In this document: in pieces, positions 24,905-36,625 of the stretch
Layout: each line of letters starts with the position of its first letter
Numbering within the stretch: the stretch's first letter is position 1
DNA from: Sipunculus nudus
Lineage: Eukaryota; Annelida; Sipuncula; Golfingiida; Sipunculidae
Direction of reading: 5' to 3'
Assembly (NCBI GenBank): GCA_026874595.1
Contig: CM049317.1
Location: 11,318,382-11,382,381 of the forward strand
Length of the DNA: 64,000 nt
Notes under the pieces: generated by a model
Seen by the model: only the letters and a program-made list of their open reading frames with translations
What the model was told of the DNA's origin: nothing
Database searches by the model: none
Translations under genes and position numbers: made by a program

Positions 24905-25697
24905 TATCACCAGGATATAGCTCCAGTATATATTTGGCTTATGGTATGCAGTTAAAGATTAAGTTTCATAATTCAGGTTTGTAAAACTGGAATGTGTATT
25001 ATTTGATATTATGTAGTATAGATGATATTGTATTTTATTGCATAGACTTAATTGAAGCATATGACTTATATGATGAACATACATGTTCATATGTATGTTC
25101 TATAATAATTGTATTCACACCTTAAAATATGAAAGTATGAATTTGATTATAACCTACAACAATCAGCTATTCAATAATTCAATGTGTAAACATGTAGAGT
25201 CATGCATCTGGTCACACATGGACTCTTATCAGGACAAACTGTTATTTCAGGTCTAAGTTATGTTTAGCAAAGTGTCAGACTTGTGTCTGATTAGAATTAG
25301 GAAGTCAATACACAGGTAACCTAATTATTGGATTCACACTGAAAGTTAATCTTGTAAGAATCTGTAAAGCTCCAGCTAGCCTCACACCTAACAACAGGTG
25401 CCACCAAAATTATTGCAGTTACAGTTAATTAACGTCCAGGGTAATTAATTTTGGTGTGGTGTTCAAACCCTGATCGTGGCAGGGGTACTAATTATGATTG
25501 TGTAATAATCAGTCAGGCATGAGATAGGAATTGCACCTTGACTGACAAAGGGAATGTATATATATGTTGGAACAATTTCATTCAGGCAGTTTTAGCCTGG
25601 GCTGTACAACTACGTGAATAAAGATATTATATATACTTCAACTGACTTGTGGAATCTGCCAGCTACACCAATACAACATCATAACCACTCGGCGATA
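24905..25697 (+). repeat. 3' LTR
   Basis: It is 793 bp, matching 17,087-17,879 except at about six positions, mostly in its last 350 bases. AATAAA lies at 25,617-25,622. The sequence just upstream is not a classic purine tract; purine-rich stretches at 23,546 (AAAAAGGGAGG) and 24,752 (TTGAAGGGACAGAGATGAA) are alternatives. Confidence 0.92.
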
Positions 25698-25701
25698 ATA
25701 C
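25698..25701. repeat. Right 4-bp target duplication (ATAC)
   Basis: It directly follows the 3' LTR and is identical to 17,083-17,086. Confidence 0.75.
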
Positions 25702-26480
25702 AATAACCTACATTAATTAGGTGCTACTATGGTATTGTGATCATTCATGTTAAGATGGTTAACATGCTTTCTCAGTGACAGTTTTCGTATTACATGTGAA
25801 CTACATTGATATAAATTGACTGTTTTTAGTGCATAGAATAAGTATATCATTAAGATTCTAGAAAGTACTACATTGCTGTAGATTTATTGTTTTTAGTTTA
25901 CTGAGTAAATATTACATTAAGATTCTAAGATAACCACACACCAATGGCATGTTTTAACTACCTTAATCATGTACACATTACAAAAACATTGTTTCTTTTC
26001 AACCATATTTGATAAGGGGTCTTAGAACTTTCAAGTTCAAGAGTATATGTGTAGAATATTTTAACGATGATTCAGTATTCTTTCAGGGGTCTGTGGTGGT
26101 ATTATTAAGTGCATGCAACCCTCATTTGCTTGACAGAAAATTGTTATTCTTGTGAGCATGTTTCCACAATCCTGTATGTACATTTTATGTACGTATATAT
26201 ATGTATGGTATTCTGATCTTGTATAAATAAATGTTTGTTAAACTGAAATGTTGTTGATCTTAATATATTTTTTCCATTTGTCACATAATTGTTGTTCTTT
26301 AGAAACAACCCTCCTTAATATATACTTGGTATATTCATATACAGCTCATGTGAGTCAACTTTTTTCAACCACATTCAATATGCCCTGCATGGATGGACAG
26401 ATGCATTACAGTCTGATACTACTAAACACACAACATTTACTAAAAATCAAAAGCAAAGAATTTAAGTCTGGACCGAAAAC
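25702..26480. other. Right interior of the DNA transposon with a poly(A)-signal region
   Basis: AT-rich, no protein-coding evidence. TTGTATAAATAAATGTTTG at about 26,218 contains AATAAA (26,226-26,231) and looks like the end of a 3' untranslated region on the + strand, which would fit a transcription unit starting at 14.1 kb. That link is speculative. Confidence 0.3.
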
Positions 26481-26768
26481 AATTTAATGGGTGCATAATT
26501 TTACGGGTGCACAGAGAAAAATACAGTAATGACCGAAAACAATTACAGTAATGACTGCTTATTTTTACGGTGAGCCTGAAGAATTTTACCGTCGAGACTG
26601 AAAACATTCTACAGTAATGACTGTATAATTTTACAGTAATAACCGAAAAATTTTACGGCCATGACCGAAAAAATTACGGTCATGACTGTAAAAATTTTAC
26701 AGTAAAAGGATGGAAGCCTCAGCTGTAAATTAATAATACCGTAAATTTTACGGTTATTTCTAAGGGTG

Positions 26769-27950
26769 AAGTTAAATGTATTGCGTCTTTTAGTAGTTTG
26801 AAGACATCAGAATAATAGTGTACACGTGCAAATAAAGTGTCTGTTTTAAATTGATAAGCAGCGGCGGTGGGCACCTGGGCCCTTAGCCCCTAAGAAATGG
26901 TATTCCTTTGGAGCTAAGAACCGTGCTTATACCTGAGCTAGTTATACCCATAAAAAACTGCCAAAATAATTTGATTTTAATGTATTGCGTCTTTTAGCAG
27001 CTTGAAGACATCAGAATAATAATGAACAGAGGGGCTGTGCATCTCGGCCCTTAGTACCCCCAAATTGGTATCGCTTTCGACCTAAGAACCGTGCTTCTAT
27101 ACCTGACCTAGTTATACCCATTAATAAGTGCCACTTTTATCTGATTTTAATGTTTTCCGTTTTTAGCAGTTTGAAGACATCGGAATTAAAGTGTATACGT
27201 GGAAATAAGGTGCGTGATTTGATTAGCAATGGTGGTTGGCACCTTGGCCCTAAGCCTCCGAAAAATGGTACCGCTCTTCACCTAAGAATCCGGCTTACCT
27301 GAGCAAGCGAATACTATCAAAAAGTGCGTTTATAATACAATTTAAATTGATCGCGTGTTTTGGCATCGGGATAATAATGTACACGTGCAAATAAGGTGCG
27401 TGCTTTGATAAGCAGTGGGGCTGCGCATCTCGGCTCTTAGCACCCCAAAAATGGTAACGCTTTCGAACTAAGAACCCGGCTTATACCTGACCTAGTTATG
27501 CCCATCAATAAGTGCCATAATAATTTGACTTTAATGTTTTGCTTCTGTTAGCAGTTTGAAGACATCGGAATAACAGTGTACATGTGCAAATAAGGTTTGT
27601 GCTTTGATAAGCAGAGGAGCTACGCATCTCGGCCCTTAACCTCCGAAAAATGGTATAGTCTTCAACCGAAGAACCGGGTTTATAGCTGAGCAAGCGAGTA
27701 CTATTAATAAGTGCGTTAGTAATACAATTTTAATTAATTGCGTGTTTTGGTAGTTAGAAGACATCGAAATAATAGTGTTCATGTGCTTTGATCATGCCTG
27801 CTTTGATAAGCAGACGTGCGGGGCATCCCGGCCCTTAGCACCAGAAAATTGGTATATCGCTCTCGACCTAACAACCGTGGTATATACCTGACCAAGTTCA
27901 TCCGATCAATATTATCTCGCAATCATATTAGGATACCTATAAATATTACA
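26769..27950. repeat. ~200-bp satellite array, block 1
   Basis: GAAGACATC recurs at about 26,803, 27,004, 27,174, 27,557 and 27,751, with a diverged GGCATCGGGATA at about 27,363. Each unit also holds AAATAAGGTGCGTG, ATCTCGGCCCTTAG, CTAAGAACCG and AAGTGCCATAATAA. The first unit begins in mid-repeat immediately after the right end of the DNA transposon; the missing half is at 13,795-13,915. Confidence 0.8.
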
Positions 27951-29040
27951 ACTCCAAAAAATATAATAATACTGTTAGGCCAAAAAGGGTATGGTTCTCA
28001 GGCACCTCCCACATCAATTTTACCCCCCCCCCCGCGTCAAAAATCTTTATTTTTATTTTTATTTTCATCTTTCCTTTGTTATATAGTGATTTTACCTGTT
28101 TAGCAAAAAAAAAATCCTGTTATTATCATGCTTTTCCTGATCATATGACCTTTTTATCGAAAAATACAAAAAAAGATCAAACAAAAAATCGCACGCCCGC
28201 ACTGATTTAAAAAAAAGTGCCTGAGAACTGAACCTTTTTTTTTGCCTTATAATTACTAACTAAAATGTTTATGCGGCCACTACAAATCCTTATCATAAAA
28301 GCACTATAGTACTACTATAATACACTATTTAGTTAACGACTAATAATAATATTACTGTATATTATTACAGTATATATCTGGTATTCACTTGACAATAATA
28401 GATAGATATACGGAAATAATTTCTGATTTAATATGAATATCCACAACTGCTCCGAGAATGCAATGTGGCAGTGCTTAAACATGCTTCTACGTGTGCTTTT
28501 ATGTGCGAGTCTGCCGAACCTGAAGGCACAACAGCGATATTCAACGAATTACCTTTAACATGTATATAAGCAAATACCTAACCGTAGTTTATGACATAAA
28601 ACTGATGTCGGGCTACTGCTTGGCTGAACATTGTATATTGGTTTCGCTATGCATAAAAATGAATATAGAATAAGTTAGGCTTTTAAATAAGTATAAAGCC
28701 GGTTGAAGATATCACATTTGAACGCAAAAGCGTTGACACGCGCGGGCACGGTTTTAATATACATTATAATATATAACATATGCAGGCATGAGAATATGTA
28801 TATATGCCTATATTAATATTTTGGATAATTTCTCGTGTGTTCGGGCAGGTTGAAGAGTAGAAGGCTAGTATACACGTACAACTAAAATTCCTGGGGTGAT
28901 GGACGGGTTGAAAATATATATACACTGTTAAACAGCAAATAAGAGTTATGCTATCACAAGATGTGTTATTTTCTATGAGTTGACCCTTGGACAAATTGTG
29001 AGTTAACAGCCTTGTTCACATAAATCACAAGTTATTTATT
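27951..29040. other. Unrelated insert between satellite blocks
   Basis: About 1.1 kb without satellite units and without a credible gene. It contains a C12 run at about 28,022 and AT-rich sequence. It may be a further insertion into the satellite; no matching ends were identified. Confidence 0.4.
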
Positions 29041-31330
29041 TTATTAAGTCATTAGGTTATTTGCAAGGTTGAACATGAATGATAGTGAACACCTGAATAT
29101 GAGATGCGTGCTTTGACCAGGTTGGGCACCTCGGCCCTTAAGCGTCAAAAAGTTGTCATCTCGTGAGCTAAGAGCCGTGCTTTCCATGAGCAAGTCAAAG
29201 TCACCGATAAGTGCATATATTTTAATTTCAGTTGTGTGTCCTGGTAGTTTGATGACAGAAAAACGGTGATGTATACACGTGGGCATCAAATGCCTGCTTT
29301 GAGAAGCGGATGTCCTAGGCGACTCGGTCCTTAGGCGCAGAAAAGTGCATGGTATATAGCCTGTGAGCTGTAAGAAACGTCTTTATATACCTGAGCTATG
29401 TAATACCCATCATTTAATGCGATGATATTTAGATTTCAATGTATCACTCGTCGAGAGCTTTGAACACATCCGATTAATAGGCTCTACTCGTGCCATTAAG
29501 GTGCATTCTTTGATAGGCATATATGTGGATATGGTGTGTTTCTTGGCTCCTAGGCCCCGAAATGCGGTAAAACAAGTGAGCTAATTTAAGAGCCATGCTT
29601 ATACCTGAGCTAGACATACTCATCAATAAGTGCCATAATAATTTGATTTTGTTTTGCGTTTCTTAGCAGTTTGAAGACATCGGAATAATACTGTACATGT
29701 TCAAATAAGGTGCGTGCTTTTAATAGCAGATATGCTGCGCCTCTCGGCCCTTAGCCTCCGAAAAATGGTATCGCTTTCGACCTAAGAACCGGGCTTATAC
29801 CTGAGCTAGTTATATCCCACAATTAGTGCCATAATAATTATCTTTTAATGTACAGCGTCTTTTAACAGTTTGAAGACATCAGAATAATAGTGTACATATT
29901 CGAATAAGGTGCGTGCTTTTATAAGCATATATGCTGCGCTTCTCGGCCCTTAGTCTCCGAAAAATGGTACCGCTTTCGACCTAAGAACCGGACTTATCTA
30001 AGCAAGCGAATATTATTAATAATTTGCGTTAATTTTACAATTTTAATATATTACGTGTTTTGACAGTTATAGAAAACATCGGAATAAAGGTGTACACATG
30101 CAAATAATGTGAGTGCTTTGATAAGCAGAGGTGCTGGGCATTTCGGCCCTTATAGCCCCCAAGAAATGGTATCCCCTTTGAGCTAAGAACCGTGCTTATA
30201 CCTGAGCTATAGTTATACCTATCAATTAGTGCCATAATAATTTGATTTTAATGTGTTGCGTCTTTTAGTAGTTTGAAGACATCAGAATAATAGTGAACTT
30301 GGGCAAATAAGGTGTGTGATTTGATAAGCAGAGGGGCTGTACATCTCGGCCCTTAGCACCCCCAAATTGGTATCGCTTTCGATCTAAGAACCGGACTTAC
30401 CTGAGCAAGCGAATATTATTAATAATTTGCGTAAATTTTACAATTTTAATATTTTACGTATTTTGACAGATAAAAAACATCGGAATAATAGTGTAAACGT
30501 GAAAATAATGTGCGTGCTTCGATAAGCAGAGGTGCTGCGCATCTCGCCCCTTAGCCTCCGAAAAATGCTATCGCTTTCGACCGAAGAACCGGGCTTATAC
30601 CTGATCGAGCAAGTTATACCCAACAATTAGTGCCATAAAATTTGATTTAAATGTTTTGCGCCTTTTAGCACACGTCTGCTTTGAGAAACGGAGGCGCTTG
30701 GCTGTGCATGCTATTTGAGCGATATGACCCGAGGTATAAATGCGCTAATAAAATATGATTTAGTATTTTTGTTTTCTTGAAGACATGGCTGAAAATGTAC
30801 TCCTGGAGTCACATGCCTGCTTTGAAAAAGTGCCCTTAGTGCGCGAAAAGTGTTAAGCTTTTGAGCCAAGAGCCGTGCTTAACTGAGCCTGATATTCCAA
30901 TCAATAAATTCCTTAAATAATTGAATTAACAATTATTGAATTTTGTTTTGAAGTTTTAAGATATAGGTATAATCGTGTACACGCGCAAGTGAAAAGCGTT
31001 ATCTTTAATTCATCGGTGTGTGCTTGGCCTCTTGCATGGCCGTTATAATCGCCGAAACAGCATTCATTATCTATTGACCTATAAGTGTCGTGCTAAACAT
31101 ATAACAGCTGATTCCCATCAATGTGCGCATTTATAACACATGGTATTTTTCATGGGGGGGGGGGGGGGGGTGAGACTTTAACAGTTTTAAGATGAAATAA
31201 CCGTGTACTCTCACATCGCCCCGGATACGCCTAAAAGCTGTAAGCTTGTGCGCTGTAAAAGCCGTGCTTACCTGAGCTACTAAAATCCATCAATAAGTGC
31301 CGTAATATTTAAATTTCTTACAAATGAAGT
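29041..31330. repeat. ~200-bp satellite array, block 2
   Basis: Regular units at 29,640-30,690 (GAAGACATC or close variants at about 29,671, 29,872, 30,071, 30,270 and 30,477, a spacing of 199-207 bp). They are flanked by strongly diverged units at 29,041-29,640 and 30,690-31,330. Short open frames inside are not genes. Confidence 0.75.
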
Positions 31331-33430
31331 TAAGAAAATAAACGCTTCAAAAGTAAAATATCACCAATTTTTAAAAAAATACATTTTTAATTAATTTGGT
31401 CAAACTATGGTGGTTGTCCAATATCAGACTTCGTAGGTGTATATAAGTGCACTAACAGGCTACCAACTTAGAGCGACTACAGCATCAAGTAAACCCATGC
31501 ACGTTTGTGAGTAAAAATAAAATGTGGGTTGAGCTTAAAGTTATACATTTTGAATAAGTAATATACTATTTATTTAAAATTTTAAAGGTTTTATTGTCAA
31601 AAGGAAGGCAAAATCTTGACTTTTCTTCAAGACGTGTTATGACGGTGTACTCGAGGTCATAGACAAGTATGTCAGATCTGTGGGTTCACCAGATTTAAGC
31701 TGCTGCAACAAGAAGTTAACCCGCATTTTCTCCATAAAAAAAAATATGTGGGTTTGATGCCTAATCGACTTCCACATTGCGCGAAAGTAAATAAAATACT
31801 TGTATGCGACGTCACTGATTGTTCTACCAAATGTGTGTTCAAAATGAACATCAGAAGCGTGTGTTCACTCAGAAATTACTGGTCATTAGCAAGAAATAAA
31901 ATGTGGGGCAAGCAAGGCACAGAGTCCAAGCACATTCTCCAGTAGAAAAAAAGTATGGGTTCAGATTTTGTTTTAGTCGCTCAAACTTGATCCCCATAGT
32001 TATTTCACCAAATATTTGTGGCCGAAAAATCATATTAGGACTAATTCAAGTTTTATTTCTATATTTAATAATGGAAGATTATCGGAATTTTGTCAAAATT
32101 CCGATGAATTTTGGGTATTTTTTGGATATTGGTGCTCTACCATAAACTGACCATGGTCGAAGATACGAAATTTGATGGTGGATCAAAGCATATCTTAACA
32201 GACATCATGTATCAAAACTTAGGACAAAAAGATAACTGTAATTGGGGGGGGGGGGGGCTGTGAATAGAAAATTTAGATTAACGATGCAGTATCTTGTTAC
32301 TGCAAAACCTTCCCATTCTCTCAACTCCTATCTTGCATACTGGTCAACACACCATTGTCATTCGTAATTCATCTATTCATTCCTATAAATGACAACCATT
32401 CAGAACAAGTTATAACAAGTTACAAACAGCTCACACACAAATATGTGACAAAAATGATACAAGTTACTGTAATAACATAATTTATTACCTGTCAAGTTAA
32501 CACTTGTGCGGGTATTCAAACTTTGAGTCACAACTAAGTGACATATGTGTGAAAAATTTATTTCGTTATAAAACTACCGGCCAAAGGGCCATGGCGCTCA
32601 TCTGAATTTGAAATACAGGTGATGCATCTATAAATAATTGATATTATGATTTGGTGAAAACTATTCATTAGGAAACCTTAAACAATGGGACGAATAACTT
32701 TAGCAGTTCTCCAAATCATGTTTTTGCCCATACTCCTTCAAAAATAGGTAACTGTGACCTTATTTTTCCAAAAAGGTTCAACTTGGACCACCCTAGATGC
32801 TAAGCTAAAGGTTTCTAAGTCCAACTGCTACAACATGTATCCGACTTATAGGGTACATAAATCGTATTCTTTCACATAGCTCACAAAATACACTAACAGG
32901 TCACAGTGACTTTTTCTGACAGTTCCATATGGGCTAATGAGCTGACTTGGTGAAGGTATGCCCTCTCTGAGTGCTTTTCTAGATATGTTTGTAGTGTTTT
33001 TAAAAGTTGTATTCATAGATTACATACCAAAATATCAAGTGGGTTCTGTGCAATTCACTGATACCTTGACTGGAAGGGAAAGTCTATAACTGTATTTAAG
33101 AAAATTTCACATCTTTCTAAACCAATACCCCTTAAATATAAAACAAGTGAAAAAAATATATATAATTGCACCAAATAATTACAAACCCTCAATTTCAAAG
33201 CAAGACTCCTGAAACTTTAACTGATAATACCCATGTATATAGATTACATGAGGGTAGCATCAGTATAGGTAAATCTATGACAAGTAGGAATGTTTGTTTT
33301 GCTACAAGATTGTTGTGATTTTACAAGCAGCTGCTCACAATTTGATATATCTGAGCATTTCATTCAGTCTTAGTTAAGCTAAATGTTCCTTCATGAGTAA
33401 GGAATCATTTCTTTGAGAGAGGTTTTGTTT
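31331..33430. other. Non-coding stretch
   Basis: No gene supported. It holds a perfect 11-bp-arm hairpin (32,081-32,105, ATCGGAATTTT and its complement around GTC), a G13 run at 32,245 and a repeat head AAAGGGCCATGGCGCTCATC at 32,584. That head is a relative of those at 33,727, 54,243, 55,560 and 62,640. Confidence 0.45.
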
Positions 33431-33433
33431 TAC

Positions 33434-33615
33434 TCAGGATAACATTGCTGATTTTGCTTGGATAATGCAATGGTCCGACTTGGTAATATCTTTTTTAATT
33501 TCTGAAGCTCTAGACTTCTTGGCATCTTTTTTTTTCAATATTTTCTTCTTACGCTTGGAAGATGACCTTGTTTTTTTTTCTTTGGTCTACCTCTTTCTGT
33601 TGATCTTTCCTGTAC
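33434..33615 (-). CDS. Possible last exon of an AT-hook / lysine-rich protein
   Basis: On the minus strand a splice acceptor TTTTGCAG precedes position 33,615. The exon opens VQERSTERGRPKKK, where RGRPKK is an AT-hook core that binds the minor groove of AT-rich DNA (family knowledge). After an A9 run (33,571-33,579 on the plus strand) a neighbouring frame continues with SSSKRKKKILKKKDAKKSRA. That part resembles a nuclear localisation signal, and the frame ends at TGA (33,434-33,436). The two parts are one base out of register across the homopolymer, so either the run length is mis-called or the exon is decayed. The phase agrees with the possible upstream exon at 34,474-34,528. The parent gene is not recognised. 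Confidence 0.4.
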
Positions 33616-33726
33616 CTGCAAAAGACAAAGCATGATTAAAATGTGAAGCCAGCATACCTTAATATCTTAAACTGGCTGAGTGGTGTACAGGTGTCTTGAA
33701 ACCTCTCAAACATACTGTCAATGAAG

Positions 33727-33800
33727 GGACCCATGGGTTACAGCACTCAGCTGAAGTTTGAAAAATTTTAGCAAATACAACATAGGCTTATTTCTATTGA
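33727..33800. repeat. Dispersed repeat head (CCCATGGGTYAC family)
   Basis: GACCCATGGGTTACAGCACT followed by CAGCTGAAGTTT. Similar heads occur at 54,243, 55,560 and 62,640. Confidence 0.6.
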
Positions 33801-34473
33801 AATTGTTTTTCGTGTGTATTAGCATATGAAAGCTATGAGAAAATGAATACTTTGTAAACTGTTACATCACTGTCTGCACACTAAACATAGCAAGACATTT
33901 ATGACAATTATTAACATTATAGACATCATAATGAAAACTTGTCTAAGATCAGATTTTTTTTATCACATCTGAAATTTTTTATTATTTTTTTTAAAACATG
34001 TATCAGAAAAAAAAGAAAAAGTAATCTTAGCTGTGAAACTGATACATGTGTTAAAAATTACCCAAGGATCAAAACACTCAATATATTATACAAGGAGCAA
34101 ACTGGAGTTGGGCATGTTTAATTTTATTAACTAAAAAGGAATCAGTACTATTAATTTTGATTATTTACCTAGTATCATGTAATAGCTGATACAGCCAAGA
34201 GTCTAAATGTCATAAGTCAAACATATTGACATCTTTAATTAGCACTTGTCTGAGTAATATTTTAAAAAATTGACATATATCATTTTTTTTTAATTTTGTA
34301 ATAAAAATAAACCAAACAATTAAACACCTGGAAAAGACCTTGAAATTTTTATTAATTTAATATAATCAACTGCATCCTTTTCTACCATTAGTTTGATTCA
34401 TATAATCCTTAATTATAAACAACAATTTTATTTAATTAATCATTTTTATTTTAATGATTGAAATGAAAAATAC

Positions 34474-34528
34474 CAAGTGGTGACTGCATGGTGCATTTGG
34501 AATATATTTTCGGCCATCCATGGAAGAT
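34474..34528 (-). CDS. Possible internal exon upstream of the AT-hook exon
   Basis: A 55-base segment on the minus strand sits between an acceptor (TATTTTACAG) and a donor (GTATTT). One frame reads SSMDGRKYIPNAPCSHHL without a stop and ends in the phase that joins directly to the AT-hook exon at 33,615. The intron would be about 860 bases. The phase match across the junction is the main support. No family is recognised. Confidence 0.3.
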
Positions 34529-34849
34529 CTGTAAAATATCAGTAATTGCAAGGTAAACTATAAAATTATTTTTTCTAAAAGTTGTTATCATAAACCAATA
34601 AATTTTTTGAAAAATTTTTGTTTATGGCTAAAACAACTACTAGAGGAGGGGGGTTGGAGTTAGATCCAGCTGAAGCTTCCAAAGAGCTTGCAGGCTGCAC
34701 AGTAGGCCTCGCTTCAAGCATGCACAATTGGCCCAAAAGTTCACTGAAAGGTTAACTTGAGGACATATAGGGGGGCTTCAGTATAGGCTAGGTGTTACAT
34801 GGTCTCATAAAAACTTTAATTAAAGTTACAGTTTTTGGTCAATTCTTCT

Positions 34850-35400
34850 CGAATTTCAGAATTTAGAAGCTGAAATCCTTACGTGTGCATAATATAAAAA
34901 TTAAATTAACAGTGCTTACAGGGAAAAAATGTGCCATGGCCAAATTTGGGAAAAATTTAAGGTACTGGTTTTATATTTATGCAAATAACTTATAAAAGTT
35001 GAAAAATTCATATCTAATTTTGGGTATACAATTGAATCTTGATTAAATAAAGTTATATCCCTGAAAAAAGTCTCTAGCTTCAGCAATTCTTATCTTAATT
35101 GAGTAAATATATTTCCTGATTTTTTTATCCAAGGTGCATTATGTTTTGGCCCATAACAAATTATGCTATACTGACCTTATTTTCGGTATGTACATAGGAA
35201 ATGTATGGAAAAATATGGATACAAAAACAAATCAGTGGTTTTGATATAAAGCAGTCATGAAGTGTAATAATGGGTTTTTAATGGAAAACGGAGGTTATTC
35301 CTTAATATCTCGAAGGAACAAAGTCTTAGTGACCCAATTTTTGGTATGGTAGGAGATTTTGAGGACATCTAACTGTATGCAGAATTTAATTTTCATAGGT
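34850..35400 (+). repeat. Dispersed repeat, copy 1
   Basis: It shares ordered blocks with 40,200-40,760 (inverted) and 55,085-55,560 (direct): GTGCCATGGCCAAATTTGGG, AATTTTGGGTATACAATT, AGTCTCTAGCTTCAG, GGCCCATAAC and ATCAGTGGTTTTGATATAA. Confidence 0.7.
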
Positions 35401-35963
35401 GTCAAGCGTGTGTCAGCTTGAGATTGTAGCTAACCGTCGCAGGTAGGATATATTCTGGAGTGTGTGTTGCTGGCGAAAGGGTAGAGAGTTTTGCAGTCTG
35501 ATGATGTAGCTAACCCTCGCATATTGTTGCAGTTGTCAATAACGATAAATGAAACTTATGTGCAGGGTATATAAAAAAGAGCTACATGAGTAGTATACAG
35601 ACAAGATATAAGAACCTATTCTCCGCCACAAAACAATATTGCCAGCGAAACTCTCGCCAACAAACAATTTTGTCAATGCCATATCGCACCAAATATAAAC
35701 TCGGTGTCTATACGTACATTTAAGCGATATTATAATATTTAAAATAAAAAAAATAATAGATGTACAAACTATGTTTTAACAATGAGTCAATAACAAAAAT
35801 GAATAAAATAGTTGGGAGCCACTATAGAACGCGGGCTTTGCTTCTATTGAGGAAAATATAAATAAAACCGTCTCCTCTCATTCCCTATTTGAACTCCTAC
35901 TTTTCCCTGTAGATGTTTCTACACTCAACTCTTCTAACATTAACAACTACATCAGAAGTCGCC

Positions 35964-36031
35964 TGAATCGGGAATCGAACCTATGATCTCTAGACTAGGA
36001 GCCCTACACTCTACTTAATGAGTTGTGAAGA
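35964..36031 (-). repeat. tRNA-like SINE fragment or tRNA pseudogene
   Basis: Read on the minus strand, GGTTCGATTCC (plus positions 35,971-35,981) is a good RNA polymerase III B box. It is preceded by an anticodon-arm-like CTCCTAGTCTAGAGA and a degenerate A-box region. The T stem does not pair properly and no acceptor stem was found, so it is not a functional tRNA gene. Confidence 0.5.
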
Positions 36032-36479
36032 CGAGATACCAGCAGGAACTAGTTTTGTTCATATATATCTGTGATTGAAGCGCCATCTATCGCGAATATG
36101 GGTAAGCATTTACTATTTGAACAGGAAAATTAAGCTTAAAGCGGGGGCTCCACCCCAACACCCCGTTCAGACGGGGAACCGGCCCCTCCTCCTCTAATAT
36201 AATAAACTCCAGTTATGAACAAAATTAAATACGGGAATTCTCAGGAAAATAATATCTATCGGCCTTTTCCAGGAAACAATTTATTATGTGACACCCGTTG
36301 TGCATGAGGTACCGGCGGTAGGCTAAAGCCCGGTTTCTATAGTTCTGCCAAAAGTTAAGTTATTATATTTTAACAAGCTATTAGGAAGCAATGTCAGGAT
36401 AAATGTCATTTTACCACTCAGCTGCACGTTCCGGTTCCCGAACCAAAATATTGGCCTCCAACATGCATACCTGTCTTTA

Positions 36480-36625
36480 CTGCAAACACCTAAAAGAAAC
36501 TGCGAAATAATACGCCCGCTGGCAATACACAGAAACACGGTTTGGCTTATATGGAAGTGAGGGCCCCGGATGAAAACTTTGTTTACTTCCGGTTGGCGAG
36601 TAAACAGTAGCACGTGGGCGCCTTG
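36480..36625 (-). repeat. Inverted partner of the repeat at 39.47 kb
   Basis: The reverse complement carries GTTTACTCGCCAA, then GCCAAACCGTGTTTC and TGTGTATTG, in the order found at 39,480-39,570. The pair brackets about 2.85 kb of AT-microsatellite-rich sequence. Confidence 0.55.

Larger units (their letters stand above)
17087..25697 (+). mobile_element. Ty3/gypsy LTR retrotransposon with chromodomain and env-like remnant
   Basis: A complete 8,611-bp insertion: two 793-bp LTRs, gag with two zinc knuckles, protease, reverse transcriptase, RNase H, integrase with a GPY/F-type module, a C-terminal chromodomain, then a decayed env-like frame. The LTRs differ at about six positions by eye, so the insertion is recent. 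The chromodomain places the polyprotein near chromoviruses (established knowledge); the env-like third region is unusual for that group. The coding part is broken by three one-base frame changes and by in-frame stops, so this copy cannot make a full polyprotein as written. It lies inside the CAC-ended DNA transposon and is flanked by ATAC on both sides. Confidence 0.93.
13916..26768. mobile_element. CAC-ended DNA transposon, split by a gypsy insertion
   Basis: The left end reads CACTCTTAGCAATCACCG. The reverse complement of the right end reads CACCCTTAGAAATAACCG, so the ends are imperfect inverted repeats. Subterminal zones at both ends (13,930-14,075 and 26,500-26,750) are dense in short ACCGTAA / TTACAGT motifs in both orientations. 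CAC termini with subterminal repeats are typical of EnSpm/CACTA elements (established knowledge); the assignment is tentative because no clean 3-bp target duplication could be fixed (left flank AAA, right flank AAG). Without the retrotransposon the element is about 4.2 kb. No transposase is recognisable. Satellite sequence on both sides is interrupted at these points. Confidence 0.6.

Noticed and set aside
17087-25697. Identity with the bivalve element Steamer
   Set aside because: Steamer is described with much shorter LTRs; a 793-bp LTR and a C-terminal chromodomain do not fit. A search would be needed to name the family.
35964-36031. Functional tRNA gene
   Set aside because: A good B box, but the T stem does not pair and there is no acceptor stem; kept only as a SINE or pseudogene fragment.
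36323-36613. 96-codon minus-strand frame
   Set aside because: It lies across the inverted-repeat block at 36.5 kb and has no recognisable domain.
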